From the NCBI GenBank assembly GCA_016801845.1, contig CM028921.1, forward strand, positions 11,508,275 through 11,572,274: a stretch of DNA of 64,000 nt, given 5' to 3'. The stretch comes from Polydactylus sextarius. Lineage: Eukaryota > Chordata > Actinopteri > Polynemidae. The translations under genes and the position numbers were made by a program. Position 1 is the first letter of the stretch. Each line of letters begins with the position of its first letter. This document shows, piece by piece, positions 50,471 to 64,000 of this stretch. Under the pieces are notes generated by a model. It saw only the letters and a program-made list of their open reading frames with translations, ran no database searches and was not told where the DNA came from.

Positions 50471-51600
50471 AAGAAAGGATGGAGGACAAGGCTCCGCAAA
50501 AGATTTAAGAAGAAAAAAAAAAAAAGAGCAGCAACTGTGCAGTGCACAATCTGTCTGAGTGTGTGTGTGTCTGCCTACGTCAGTGTGTTAGTGAGAGCAG
50601 CAATGTCAGTCAGGCGCCCCTCCTCATGCCTCCTTCCTCCCTCCCCTCCCTCCCTTTCCTTCCTTCCTTCTCCTCCTTCACCTTGCCTCTCTTCTTGTTT
50701 CCACTTTCCCTCGCTGTCACGTCTCCCCCCCTTCTTCTTTTTTTTTTGTCTTCCTCCTTGGTCTTGCTTCCTGTCTGCGTTTGTCTGGTGTTGTCGCTGG
50801 TCGGCTTGATCACCGGCTGCTGAAATGAAAACACACAATCTCGTTCCCTCTCTCTCTCTCTGTGTGTCTCTATGTTTCTATGTCTCTCCCTTCCTCCCCC
50901 CTCTCTCTCTCTCTCTCTTTCTGTCTCGCTGGCTCTGTCAGGCCTTCTGCAGCTCTGCACAACAACAGAGCCCAGAGCAAGCTGGAGCGTACCACTTTCT
51001 GCTCAGGCAAAGGGGTGTTGACTTGTCACAGCAACAGGAAAATTAATGCTTTTCTCCTTCAGGCGCTCTCTTTCCTCCCCCCTCTCCTCTACGTATTAGT
51101 CCCTCCTTCTCTCTTTCTCTCTCTCTCTGTCTCTCTCTCTCTTTTTGTCTTTTTCTCTCTCTCTCCCAATTGCCTTATTACGACATCCTGTATCTCAGGG
51201 CAACGCTGCACAGATCTGCTTTACCCCCACCACCTCCTCCCCTCTATCTGGCATCCTTTACCACCTCTGTCTTGCCTTTTTTTTTGGACGCCATAGCTTA
51301 TATCCTTTCCTAGTCTTTCTCTCTATCTCTCAGGGCAGATGGGTTTGCTTCTACATGAGTGAACAGCTCACAGAGAAGTAGCCAGAGGGTGTGCCATGAT
51401 GGTGAAGATGATTGGAGAAGGGGGGTGTCTGTCTCTGTATCCGTCTCTCTCTGACCTCAATATTGGTGTGTGAGCATGTGAAAATGCACAGCGGGGGGTT
51501 GAAGGGTGCATCCTGAGGTTAACACCACTAACAAAACATTTACTGTCGCCCCAGCAAACAATTCAACAACTGTCACAGATGTGATGTGAACAGGTAGAGG
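50471..51600. other. pyrimidine-rich flank upstream of srpk2
   Basis: Repeated CT/TC and TCC runs (50620-50720, 50845-50930, 51100-51170). ORFs here are low-complexity Ser/Leu/Pro artefacts. It could hold an untranslated upstream exon, but none is recognisable. Confidence 0.5.
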
Positions 51601-52063
51601 TCACTGCAGGTCGATGCTGCAAATTAATGTAATACGTTACATTAATTATGTATTGATTACATTAATCAATACATTATTTCACTAAATTATCCAAAAACAA
51701 ACTCTTAGCCATGTTAGCGTCATGTCACAACGTTTGTTTTAGTCCAGACTAAAATATCTCAACAACTTTTGGATGATTTGTCACGAAAACTTGCAAAATT
51801 TCTGAATTTTTAGTGAAAAATAAACTGCACCTGCTTCCATCATCCATTAACTTTTCATCTAGCACCCCCATCAGGTCAAAAATATCATTTACAAAACACA
51901 TGTATGAGTAATGACATTCTCAAAATTTGTGCTAATTAGCAAATCCTAGCATGCTAACAAGCAGATTTAGCAGATTATCCGAAAGTCTTAGCCACATTAG
52001 CATCATATCAACATGTTTGTTTGCTCCAGACTGAAATGTTTCAACAATTTTTGAAGGAACTTT

Positions 52064-52227
52064 CCCAAAATCCTGCAATACTGCGATACATGCAAGAGTA
52101 ACAATGCCATCATTACTCTTGCTAAATAGCTAATTGGTTAATTTCCCCAAAATCCTGCAATACTGCGATACATGCAAGACTAACAATGACATAATTACTC
52201 TTGCTAATTAGCTAAATAGCACAAAAG
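52064..52227. repeat. 82-bp tandem duplication
   Basis: cccaaaatcctgcaatactg with cgatacatgcaaga begins at 52064 and again at 52146, with few differences. Confidence 0.85.
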
Positions 52228-54118
52228 TTGTTAGAAACATCATAATGACGTTCCCATTAGCAAATCCCCACATGCTAACAAGCTAAAATTAGCTTAGCAT
52301 CATTATTTTGAAACTGTCACTGAAAATATGTTAGCATAGCTAATTGCTAGCATGGTAGCCTTATTAATATGTGTGATAATCATATTTAGAACTCACATTC
52401 AGAACTCCATGTCATTTAAAACTATTGAACATTAACACAATAATAACTGTACTAAATCATCACTCAGACCTAAAACAAGACTATTGATTCAACAACAGTT
52501 TCTGCAGCTGCAGGATGAATATTAATAAAAAAGATACTGCGATAACAGAAGAAATGCCATAACGGTGCAACAATGATCCTCTTTGTCTCCTGTCTCCATA
52601 TAAGTTCCACTTTCCCACATAAAAGGACGACATCAGGCGCACATGTCTTTGTCCTCATTCTCTATGAATGTGGGCCAATGGGGGGTAAAGTACACGCCGT
52701 GTCTCGGCTCATCCAGACAGCAAGAGGAATATTGAGCTAATATGAGACGAAGCAGTCGGAATTTTTATTCATTTATTTTCCATACACAGATTTGTCCGGG
52801 TCACACGGAGGGGAAAGAGAGGGGGCTGGAGTCTATTATAGTGACAAACTGGACGTAATTCAGGAGAAAAAAAAAAACTGTGACAAATCGGCAATTTATT
52901 AGTGAGACAAATGTATCTAAACACAGTAATGAGACGATCTGCTGGCATATCAGTTTGACCCTGATTTGATTCCATATGTTCATGCACACTTGAGCTTTGA
53001 TGGCAACAAAACCGTTAGCAGGAAATAACAACTGCTATCAAGGATTTAAAAAAAAAAAAAAAAAAAACTGGAGATTTTTAGTTGTATTGTCCAGAGTCCT
53101 GTGTGAAAACTGGGCTGCAGCCCAACCGACAGACTGTTCCCACAGCAGACATTTTGGCTCATTCACACAGTGAAGTGAAGGTTCAGGGTCTTAGTAGTAT
53201 ATCGTCCACGCTGGTTAACTAACCGACATGGCTGAGCTTCATGGGACAGAGCCATCGTTAAATAAATCACCTGTGTTTTTTGTTTTCTTCCACAATAAGT
53301 CAACGCAGCAGATGTCAATTAGATGGTGCAGACTCTTAACTAACGATAAAGTATAGTGGATCACTTTAAGTTCTGTCACTTCTTCAAAAAAATATGAGAA
53401 ACTGTGAGATGAACGACGATCCGAAATGAACAATTCAAATACTAACAAGTCACTGTGCTTTTGTTTATGCTGTTGTCATTATAAAACCATATATATGGTC
53501 TAGGAATTTGTGGTGAACAGAAATGTTTACTAAAATGAAAATCTGAATCACAAAGTTAAATGTTTCAAAATGTTTCTAAGTTTTTTTTAAAGTAGTAAAT
53601 CTGGGTAGTAAGTAAGTCGTAAGTCGTAAGTCGTCGTAGTAAGTCTTGGTTGTTTCTTGGTTTGCACCACTGCAAATACAAAACTTCCGTTCTTCTAGAA
53701 AATTTTCAGAAAGGTGCAGATGAAGCCACATCACACATATTGTGATATTTGTATTATATTATATTGTATGTATATTGTATAACTGTAAGACATTTCACTA
53801 TCACTAAAGACTGTCATTTGAAAACTTGAGTTTGAATGTGTTAAAAGTTGCAGTGTTTAAAGGTGTTTCGTTGCAGCTGTAAGTCAAGGTTTTGATATTT
53901 CCCTATTTTCCTATATATTCTACTTTAATGAGTAATTAAAAGTGAAGTAATAAACCAGTGTGTTAGAGTGATGTGTCTGGTCTGACGTCCTTCCTGTGTC
54001 CGTGTGTTTCTTGGTGACAAATTGTTTCTCAATAGACGACTTCCTCTTGCTTTTCCACAACAATACAAAATAGCTTTCTTTCTGTTTTGTGAACTTCTGA
54101 ACTTCCATGAACAAGCAA

Positions 54119-54172
54119 GTGAATTCACTGACGTATGGATCAGCGTTTCACTGGAAAAGATGATGATTGGAC
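54119..54172 (+). repeat. short interspersed repeat, copy 3
   Basis: gtgaattcactgacgtatgg, then cgtttcactggaaaagatga, matching the copies at 14206 and 19668. Confidence 0.5.
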
Positions 54173-55125
54173 AAAAAGGATCACTAAGTCCTGGAGGATC
54201 TGATTAACTACAAAGCTCAAGCGATAACAAATGCTATAAGTGCTTTTATGTCAATGAAGAAAAGCAGTTTTAAACATACAAAGACGTAATTTTCTTGATT
54301 TCAAAAGTGTCAGACGTACCGAACTGTTACATCTCTAGTTTAATTCTTCTTGCACATGGAGACACTAACCCTTAGTTTATCCATATTAGACCACAAAAAT
54401 ATAATATTATAATTCATTGGTGAGAAGGAAACATACACACACACACACACTGATACATCCACACCTCAGGATGTTTCAAACATGCGATTAATTCACAAAA
54501 TTCAAAGATTCTCGTTCCATTTTCAAAAGAGGAGAAGGAGCAAAAGAAGAATAAGAAAAGAGAAGGAGGGAGAGATGATGACTCTCATGAGCAGATATAT
54601 TTTGGGAGCTGGTATTGAGGCTGCCGGGAGCTATCTTTAAGCGGCCTACTTCTTTTCCTCACTGCCTGGTGGATGCTGGGGAGAGGGGGTTTATGTGGGC
54701 AAACACACAGACACACACACACACACACACACCCACGACACAGGTCCCATTGCACATGACTGCTGGGCAGAAAGAGGAAACTGAAACACACAGATGGAGC
54801 AGCAGACAGAAGCCACAGCAAAAGGACAATCACTGCAGACATGAAGGCAAACGTATATTTACTGGTGTGTGTGTGTGTCAAGTCAAATGTGCAAGATGCT
54901 GCTTCTTTAACAGTGACTGTGCTCTTTGTGTCTACAGCCCCGTTGTCTGTGTCTGCAGAGAAAACACTGCCCCCAAGTGGGAACACACACAATCACAAAC
55001 ACACATAGTGACTTAAATTACATGATATTATGTGTGTGTGCATGTTTGAGTACAGTCAAGTGTCCAGATTGACTGACATACTGACAGCCTGGGGTCTGCC
55101 TCAGAGGAGCTCATTTTCTATATGG

Positions 55126-55161
<36 letters not shown>

Positions 55162-55241
55162 CCTATAGGGATTCAATAAGTCAGACTACATGACATTGCC
55201 TGTGGATACTGGATGTAAACATGTACACACAGACACACACA

Positions 55242-55357
<116 letters not shown>

Positions 55358-56280
55358 CAGGAAGCAAAAATAAAAGTTGTCGAGTTACATATCCTGTTCA
55401 GGCTGCAGCAACTGCACAACAGTTCAACAACAACAACAAAAAACACTTAAAAAATGTGTGACAATGCAATGCAATCAATTTGGGATGACATTTATCTCAA
55501 TATTAAATAGGTGTTCACCAATTTTCACATTCATTATGTCCTTCTGTAGATGTGATAGATCTTTGTCAAGCACATTAGTGTTGTACTAGACACAATAATC
55601 CCCGTAAAATATAAAATAAACCATGCAGCTATACTTTAAATCAAATTATAAGCTCCAAGTCTAATATACCGTGTTTATAAAAAATATAACTGCAACTTGC
55701 ATTATGGGGATACGTGGGATCCAAGATTTTTATATTTTGATCCATAAAAAAGGGAATAAACATCAAAATTATTCAAATATCACAAATGTACACCAGTTAT
55801 GTTTTTTCAGGTCATCTGATTTTGTGGTTGCAACATCTTCACTGTAACTATCATCAGAACCTGTTGGTCTTTTTAACTTAACTTAAAAAGTCTCAAGTAG
55901 GTTTAATTAAAATAATTACATAAATCACAAGGGAATATTTTATAATCTCTGGAAAAATTGAAGAATTATTTTTCAGATTCACACTGATGAACAACTCATA
56001 ACAACATATAGGAGCATAAAATTATCACGACTATCATGTAATTAACAGTTTATTACAGTTACAGTAGTTTATTACAGTAGTTTGCCATATTTACTTCACG
56101 TAAAAGGTGAATATAAGTTAAACCTGAAGTTCCTGCAGGTTTGAGTCTTTACTGGATCAAGTACTTGTTCTACTTAAGTGTCCCACTAAGCCATGACAAT
56201 GACCTGGTCCTGCACAATACCACCATCCTGGAACTGTCTCACCTAAATGCAATGCACTGATTAATAATAACAACAGTAAC

Positions 56281-56311
<31 letters not shown>

Positions 56312-56446
56312 TTATGAATTACAAAATCTTCTGGATTCATCACAAGCTTCAATCTCAGTCATCTCATTAACCATTTTAGACTCTTCTCCTTACAAATGAT
56401 GTTTTTTTCTCCAGTTAAAAAGGAAAAGCTATAACCTCTCCCACTG

Positions 56447-56509
<63 letters not shown>

Positions 56510-57845
56510 CACAGTGGTCAGTGTTGAGTGCTTGTAATTCATCCAGACATTCACAGGTAAGCACCTTGCACTTTCTCTGCCTCATTACTCAGGGGAAAGC
56601 ACTCAATAGCAATATGTTTGAATATGTGCACTCTGCAGGCTGCCACAGCCAGGGAGAAGGGTTGGAGGTGGACATATATTGTTTATCTAAAAAATATATC
56701 ACACTGGTGAGATTGTGACCCAGACACAGCGTTAAGTGGTGTGACTTTAATTGATGAATGAGGGACCTCCGCCCTCGTCTTGTCCTGCACTCTGACCTCA
56801 GCTGCTACGTGTTTTAATGGATCCTGTTACGTATGAGGTTGGGTATCACTTAACACTGAGCTCACCCATGAAATGGTTAATGCTTTTCATGATACATGCT
56901 TTTTAACACCTTCACCACACTAATGGAGGACAGTAAGTGACATGATGCTGAAGGTGCATGATGCTTGTGTGCAAAATCCTGAAACTATTGATTTCAATAA
57001 AAAATAAGATCAGAACTTAAATATTCAAAACCATACAAAGAATCCTTTCAGCGCCGACCAAAAACTAAAACATGAACACCCTCTATTGGGCATAATGGGA
57101 ATTACAAAACTCACAATGCACTCTTCTCTTAATGTAGCCAAATATAATTTGATACAGAGTGAGGAAAGGTGGCAAATCAAAGGTACACAGGAAAATATCG
57201 AGGTGTTTTTCCTACTGGAGGAGATGGAGGAGAAAATAAAAAGCAGAGCCAGAAGCTGAAGGGGTGTATTCAGCAATAAACGCCCTGTGTTTCCAGTTAT
57301 AGGGTGGTGTGATAACAGCCCTGCAGCAGGGAGAGAGGAGGTCACTAACGGGCGTTATGTCAACACAGCCAATGTGATAATTCACTCTGAAATGTCTCTA
57401 CAGGCCTTAAAGTTCCAATTAAATGACGATAAACAGATGCAGACTCAAATACAAGTTGTATTAAACCAGAGTTATTCTTCAGATTTGATATAAATTAACA
57501 AATATTAGATGTGCAAGTTTTATATTCAGCTAAAACAGCACATGTAAAAGAATCCGTCTTATCTATTCTGTGATACCTACACAGAATAAAGAGGAAGAAG
57601 AAGAGCCACACACTGAAGCAATACATCTTATTTTATCCTGGAAATACATAATTCATGGTGAACACAACGCACAGAGGCTTCTAGATGTAACAAGAAGGTT
57701 TTTCTAGACAGAGCTAAACGAGGACATGAGCCTGAGCCTCGGTGCAGCCAATTACTGTGTGTTTACAGCAGCAAAACAGCAGCCTGTGATGAATAGTAGC
57801 TGATACACGACCTGTGAAGGACACACAAACACACACACACAGATT

Positions 57846-57863
<18 letters not shown>

Positions 57864-57890
<27 letters not shown>
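57864..57890. repeat. compound CA/TA microsatellite
   Basis: TA units flanked on both sides by CA runs (57830-57920). Confidence 0.9.
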
Positions 57891-57896
<6 letters not shown>

Positions 57897-58970
57897 CACA
57901 TACACACACATACACACACGGTCTCCAGTGGGTTAACATGCTGCTGAGACAAATACCTTGTGGCTGCCTGGATTGCAAACACAAGGAGCGGTGATTACAG
58001 ACGTCACCAGAGATTCAACACAAACACCGATGAGTATTGATTCATCAGCATTGTACCTGCGTCTGCACGCGTCTCATTATCTGTGATTATCGGTGAGTAA
58101 ACAGTTGGAAATGTTTGAATGTAAATGTAGATTATAAAACCGATCCACTGAACCACACAGACGTCACCAGCAGCATCTTGGTATCTCATCATCATCGTGG
58201 GTTTTTCTACCGTTTAACTGTTAACTGACACTACACTATTTCAACATGACTACTTTGGGTTTCACATTTTTTTTTCTTATTTAATCCTTTTTAAAAAAGG
58301 GAGGAATTTCTTTAAATCAATGGTAGTTTGTGTTTTGTGCAAAAGCAATTAGCTATGAGCTGTATGGTGATGAAAATGATGAAGCAGCGATATTTTAAGT
58401 GTGTAATTTCCTCACTCACAAATCTATTTTTCCAAAGCGGTGGACAAGTTGATGAAGAATCAAAAAAAAAAAAAAAAATATGTTGATTCTTTCATCTGAT
58501 CTGACTCTGTCTGACTACACGTGGGTTTAATTCATGGAGCTTGTTTTGGCTCCTTTTTGTGATGCGAAAACCAGATTTTGCAAACATGAAAAAAAAAAAA
58601 AAAAAAAAAAGTCCTTTCAACTCCTTTTTCCATCCAGTTTAATCATTGAGTTCATACAGTTTTAAAGTCAATAAAAAAAAGATTCAAATAAAAGAAGAAG
58701 TCTTAAAAGTAAGTGTGTCTGTTTTTAGGGAAGAGAAACACCCAAAAGCCATCGTCTTATATTTTACAAAAAAAAAAAAAAAAAAAAAAAAGAGGAAATA
58801 AAGCTGCCAGCTGCCCTAGTTTCTGTTCTCTATACATCAGTGTGAAAATTTAAAATAATGTGTTAAGGTGCAGCTTTTAAACTCATTGACCTTGTTGTTA
58901 CACTTATTTTTAAGTGTTGAATGTATAAGATCAAATATAAAGTGTATTTAAACATGCTGAAATCATTTAA

Positions 58971-58990
58971 CCAGCAGGTGGCAGTAGAGG
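58971..58990 (+). promoter_or_regulatory. CTCF-like motif
   Basis: CCAGCAGGTGGCAGTAGAGG fits the CTCF core consensus closely. Binding is not shown. Confidence 0.4.
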
Positions 58991-59884
58991 GCGACTGAGC
59001 AGGCCACACCCCCCCTACACACACACATCCCCCTCTGACTGTGATAAGCTCCTGCCTTCACAGAATTACATGCCCTATTAATGTCTTCCCTTCCTCCTCC
59101 TGTGATGACCCACTGGCCTGCAAGTGCACAAGTCGACCGCTCAGCTGCAGGGAAAGACCTTCATTCCTCACACACACACACACACACACACATGCGTGCA
59201 CACACAAACACACAGACACACACACTATAAACATGGGAATCCCTCCTCCTCATTCAGTCCGATCGACACCTTCCGGGTCGCTCTACTTTTCTTTCTACCG
59301 TATATTCAATTAGCCAGTCAGCCTGTAATAATACTGGTACTGCGGCCACGGGGGAGAGTATCGTTCCCACTCAGACACCACAGAGGAAGCAGCTAATATC
59401 ATGTTACAATTCAGAATATAACAATGAATGATCTGTGAGGGTAATAGCCAGTCTCTCGACAGAATGAGAGACTGAATGAGTCCACGTCCATAAATCTCCT
59501 AAATCTTTTTCCTACTGGAGCAAAAAAAGAAAAAAAAAAAATCTAAGCAGCTGAATGAACAATATCCAAAATAAATATGTGTCTGTCTTCCTTTCTCTTT
59601 AAAGCTGAATTATTCAATATTTGTATGTTATAATGTGGTCAAATGATAATTATAACGTTCATCTCATCTATATACAGTTTTTAGCCCCACAGTATAATGT
59701 CACATTTAATGAAGATTTTTATATCATAAACGGGCCAAATGATAACAATGGTGCACTTCATCTCCTTTAAGCTAATTGTTTTGGTTTTTATAGCCCCTCC
59801 TGACTTCACTGTGTCGCTTGAACTCAATTTCCTTAAGCCATTTTATGTGAAAAGCTTATAGTATAATGTAGCACTTACGGTTCA

Positions 59885-60145
59885 CTTACTAACTTATCTG
59901 TACTTCAGTTTATGTGTAGGGACCCTATTCATGCTACTGCTGAAGCGAAGTGATATTTTGAGTTTTATTAGTGGTTAAAAAATGACAATTTATATATGTT
60001 TGGCTGGTTAACTATTTGGCTGTGAAAACAAAAGACGATCAAACTCGAAAATCCTTCGACCAACATAAAATATCTCTTCAGAGGATATTTGATTGGTATG
60101 TGTGGTAAAATAGACCCTGGGTTCAAATTGCTCCGGACCAGGCCA
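59885..60145 (+). repeat. foldback repeat family, half copy
   Basis: tacttcagtttatgtgtagg, ggttaaaaaatgacaattta and gaccctgggttcaaat recur in the order seen at 29.3 kb. A (TA)n tract follows at 60183-60225. Confidence 0.65.
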
Positions 60146-60179
60146 CCTGGATAGCCAAATGGTCATGGCGCATCACATT

Positions 60180-60227
<48 letters not shown>

Positions 60228-61813
60228 CTGTGCAGTTGTTCACCAGGTTCAGTCCTGACTGAGTTGAACATTCCTCCGTGTCTTTCCTCCACTCTCCTCA
60301 CTGTTTCCTGTCTCTCTCTTCACTGTCTTTGTCAAACATTGAAGGCAAAAAATGCCAAAAAATAGTATAAATTACTCAGCACCATCACTTTATAAGTATA
60401 GTATAACGTTATACATAGTACACGTTATACACGTTATACAAAAGTGTACGTTATACTTATAAGTGTTAGTATAATGTAGCATTTAGTGGATAGAGTCATA
60501 TATTTCCAGGAGATGGTTGAGACCAAAACAAAGCTATAGGGATAGTAAACAATGGACTTTACTATCAGGTGGACTGACATACTATTGAAATGAATGCTAA
60601 ACTGCTCTATTGAATGTACGTGACATAACATGGGCCTTGATGAGTAAAATTAAATTAATTGTGCCCTGACGTTATGGTAAAAATCCAATGCTGCAGGTCA
60701 ACTCCAAATGAGTTTCACCTGACACGACAATCCTGACAGACAAAGGGCGTGAACGAGCTCTGCCGTGGCCTTGACAATGAACTCAGAAATAACACGACTC
60801 TTTCTATCCGTTCCCAACCCTGCTCAGCTCTGCCCTAAAAGGAAAACTATATAAATTGCTGTCATTCAGGTCTGACTTGTAATGACACATTTCAAAGGTG
60901 ACACCGACTGTGGATAAATAAGAAGCACAAACCAAACATACACAGCTTAATCAGTATACACAGATCATGTTTCCATGATCTTCTTTCTGTTTCAGCTGCT
61001 CGTCATTCAGCGACCGATGAGCTTTTCCACCTCATGTCCAACGCAGCAGTTTTTACAAACCCTCATTTCCTGCCTCCAGCCACCCTGTGGCATCCTCTAA
61101 TTCCCTCTCTCCACTTTCCTTACTCACTCTCTCCATCCTCTTGCTATTGGTCGACTGTACTTGTGCTCTCACGTATGCAAACTCTACTTTTTTACCCTCC
61201 CTCCCCTCATAGTCTCTCTCTCGCTTTCTTTATCTTTTGCTCCACCTCTCTAGCTTTTCAGCTTTCCTCTCGCTGTTTCTCTACATGCAGCTCACATGCT
61301 CACTGCTCAGTGCCCGACATCAGCTCCATCTAACCAGGCTGCAGCACTGATGAAAGACGAATTATTGGCTGAGCTGAAAAAAAATCTAACTCTCTGAGGG
61401 CATCTCAAGACAAAGCACAGCTGTTGTTCATCTACAGGGGTCTAAATTGAATATAATATTCATATCTATGTTTAAATTTATGTAAAATGACTTAAAACTA
61501 ACAGTCATTGTCTGAAAATCCTCCATTCTATGGAGTCTGCTATGTTTTATGTGTTTCAGATACACTAAATATTTGCTCTTTTGTGTTTTTATGTCACCCT
61601 AAGGCCAGCGTCAGATCTCTTATATGTGAGGTGAGGGCTATTCAGCTGGTTTTAATCTGAATTCTTTGTTTATCAGTAAACAACAGGCCTTTCCTGCACT
61701 GAAGAGCAATATCAAACACATAAATACTGAACATCGTACTGAGTTTCAGACCAAAAAATCCATCTCTCTCTCATGTCTGTATATCAAATATGAATTGAGC
61801 TTGACGCCAGCAA

Positions 61814-61951
61814 GTTAGCTTAGCTTAGCATAAAGAAATAATGAGCTTTGATAAGCCACAGAAGTGCAAGGACATGGGTTTTATTAAATCTGCACCACTA
61901 GCACAAGGTTGTTTCCCCTTGTTTCTAGTCTTCATGCTAAGCTAAGCTAAC
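61814..61951. mobile_element. small inverted-repeat element (MITE-like)
   Basis: GTTAGCTTAGCTTAGCAT at 61814-61831 is a perfect 18-bp inverted match to 61934-61951. The 138-bp unit has no coding capacity. Confidence 0.6.
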
Positions 61952-64000
61952 CAACTCCATCCATAATGGACAGATATGATTGGTATCTTTCCTTCTACAA
62001 ATGAAAGTGGAAAATGAAAAAGTGGACAGTGTTCTGTTTCTCTATGTAAATCGCCACAAAATAAATGTTGTTATGATTTGGCACTATATAAATAAACCTG
62101 ACTTGACTAAAAATATTTCTCAAATTTGGAACAAGCGATATGCGTTTCGTGAACTAAACAAACTGAATTCAAAAAGCTATTTCAGTCTTCAGTGCACTGC
62201 CTGGTACCAGTGAATAAGCCCCCCATCACCACCACCCCGCACCAGAACAAAAAAAAAAAAAAAATCAATGCAGTTTAGAGTGCAATGTGCAGGAACATTA
62301 GTCAGGTTAGAGTCAGCTCATTTCATGCAGAAGCTTCTGCACGCTGACAGATATACATCCACAGAAGAATATTAGCATTTAGACTCACTAGTGCTCTGTC
62401 TGAAGAAGTTATGACTAATGAAAGCTATTACGCTGCTGTCGCTTTCTATCCTGTTCACAACCACAGCATGTTTTGTTTCGCTGATTCAGATCCATTTAAT
62501 TAAAGACGTGATTCACACCAAAGCCTCTGATATTTATTCACAATCTTTTAATCAAGGCTTACAGCGGGGTCAAAGGTCCCTGAGCTGAACCCTTCACAGC
62601 GACCACCTTCAATCATCTGCTGCCACATTAGCTTTAAAAACGTTCACGCTCTAAACTCCTGCATCATTGTTGTGGTCTGTAATCATAGCAACGAGGATCC
62701 ATTCCGTTGTTGTCGCCCCCAGTTCTACAACTGCTGTTTCTGTGGCGACGCTGCACAACAAAAAAATGGGCCATAATGGTCAATTTGTTTTAGGGTGACA
62801 GCCCAAACTCAATCAAAGGGAGAGATGAGAGTGAGAGGGATAAATGTGAAGGTGTAAAAGCTGTGATCCATCACTGAACTAATCCTGTCAGAAAGAGAAA
62901 AGAGAGAAAGAGGCCTGGTGGGTCTCCTGCAGCATCTTGTGCTTTTGTAGCTGTTAATAAAGAGAAAAGATGCAAGAGGAGAACAACAGAGATGAAACTG
63001 TGCTAATAAAACTATCCTGACATTAAAATAAACAGTGATGCATTTATGTTTTGCAACTTATTTGGCTTCAAACTTTCATTTTTACCCCCATTCTCTTACA
63101 AAAACTTATCGTGTTATTGTGCTACAAAAACAAAACTGACTTGACGGTGTATCTAGTTCTGTCAGTACATGCACAAATCACAACATTTTATATTGCAAAT
63201 GGAGCCAATAAACAATGCGTCAATGGGCAAAAGCCCAAACCATAGTGGATTTTTGAGGCTGACGTTGATATCAATAATTTTGGGGTAAATCTGCTAATGC
63301 TAACGGCAATTTTTTCCCCCCATATAAAACACAAATATATATATTTCTTTTGTTTAATTTCACAGTAAAATGTAAAATGTTTTTTCTAAAAAGAATCACT
63401 CTTGTGATGGATCTTATTACATTTTTTGACATAAATGAATCAAGAAAACAATCAAAACATATGTGAAAATAATCAGCTGCAGCAGGACTGGGAACTTTGT
63501 GAACATACATCTCTATATCTACAAAAACTGCGCTTACATTTAACAAATCATGACTCATGAAATTTTCTGGCATCACTCCAGCAGGATCTGATAAACAGAC
63601 AGCGACTGTGTTCCTCAAACCTGTGCTGATCAGCAGTTTTACAATAAAACTGCTCAAAAATGTGACTGATTCACTGATTGTGCTCACCAAGATGACGCCG
63701 AGCGTGAAGTCTTTAACGAACGACGCCGTTGCAGACGTGTTGCGTTTTTTTGTTTGTTTGTTTGTTTGTTTGTCTTTTTTCTGTCCTTATCTGCTCTGTG
63801 GTGTCTGAGACACTGAGTGTGACAAATAAACGATGACTCATCCAACGTTACCTAACAGATAAAACAGTAAATAAACAACTCTGGATATGCCATCACTTGA
63901 ATGCAGACAACATAATAGCAAATTAACCTAAAATCTTCTAAGAAAGATGAATAAACAGAATAAGAGAAAATGAGAGAAGAAGAAGCTGCTGAGCATCAGC

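Noticed and set aside
50441..51381. Several Ser/Leu/Pro-rich ORFs upstream of srpk2
   Set aside because: Translation of CT-rich simple sequence.
63557..63808. 83-codon plus-strand ORF and a 139-codon ORF on the other strand
   Set aside because: Not low complexity, but no recognised motif or splice signals, and both strands are open over the same bases.

Overview
The window looks like teleost fish nuclear DNA, probably a spiny-rayed (percomorph-type) fish. Genes are split by GT-AG introns, there are vertebrate-specific protein families, CA/GT microsatellites are very dense, and fish-style short interspersed repeats occur throughout. There is no prokaryotic organisation. All splice junctions below were read by eye from GT/AG signals, reading-frame continuity and remembered human homologues; no alignment was run.

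Two genes are well supported. adck2, an aarF-domain (UbiB/COQ8-type) mitochondrial atypical kinase, lies on the plus strand at 5903-8741. It has eight compact coding exons (620 residues predicted), preceded by a probable non-coding first exon and a small CRE/ETS promoter near 5510-5528. srpk2, an SR-protein kinase, lies on the minus strand at 12078-50224, tail-to-tail with adck2. Its fifteen-exon reading frame is complete (880 residues for one isoform) and includes a 26-nt microexon, a 956-nt exon coding a very acidic spacer, and a first intron of about 22 kb.

The most interesting feature is in the srpk2 kinase domain. Two adjacent 93-nt exons of identical phase (15155-15247 and 14730-14822) encode alternative versions of the same segment, the helix and loop that form part of the SR-protein docking groove. 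One version reads like human SRPK2/3, the other like human SRPK1. This predicts mutually exclusive splicing that lets one gene make an SRPK2-like or an SRPK1-like docking region.

Layout: 1-1408 holds a candidate minus-strand first coding exon of an unidentified divergent gene (DENND2A is a syntenic guess). 1409-5500 is intergenic. 5500-9440 is adck2. About 9550-12077 is the srpk2 3'UTR. 12078-28079 holds fourteen srpk2 coding exons. 28080-50186 is srpk2 intron 1, full of repeats, with a possible transposon-associated pseudogene fragment at 40.9-41.5 kb and an unexplained protein-like ORF cluster at 33.8-34.96 kb. 50187-50224 is the first coding exon. 50225-64000 is the srpk2 5' region and apparently gene-free flank. 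The two genes have no obvious shared pathway: adck2 belongs to the mitochondrial UbiB kinase family, and srpk2 phosphorylates splicing factors.
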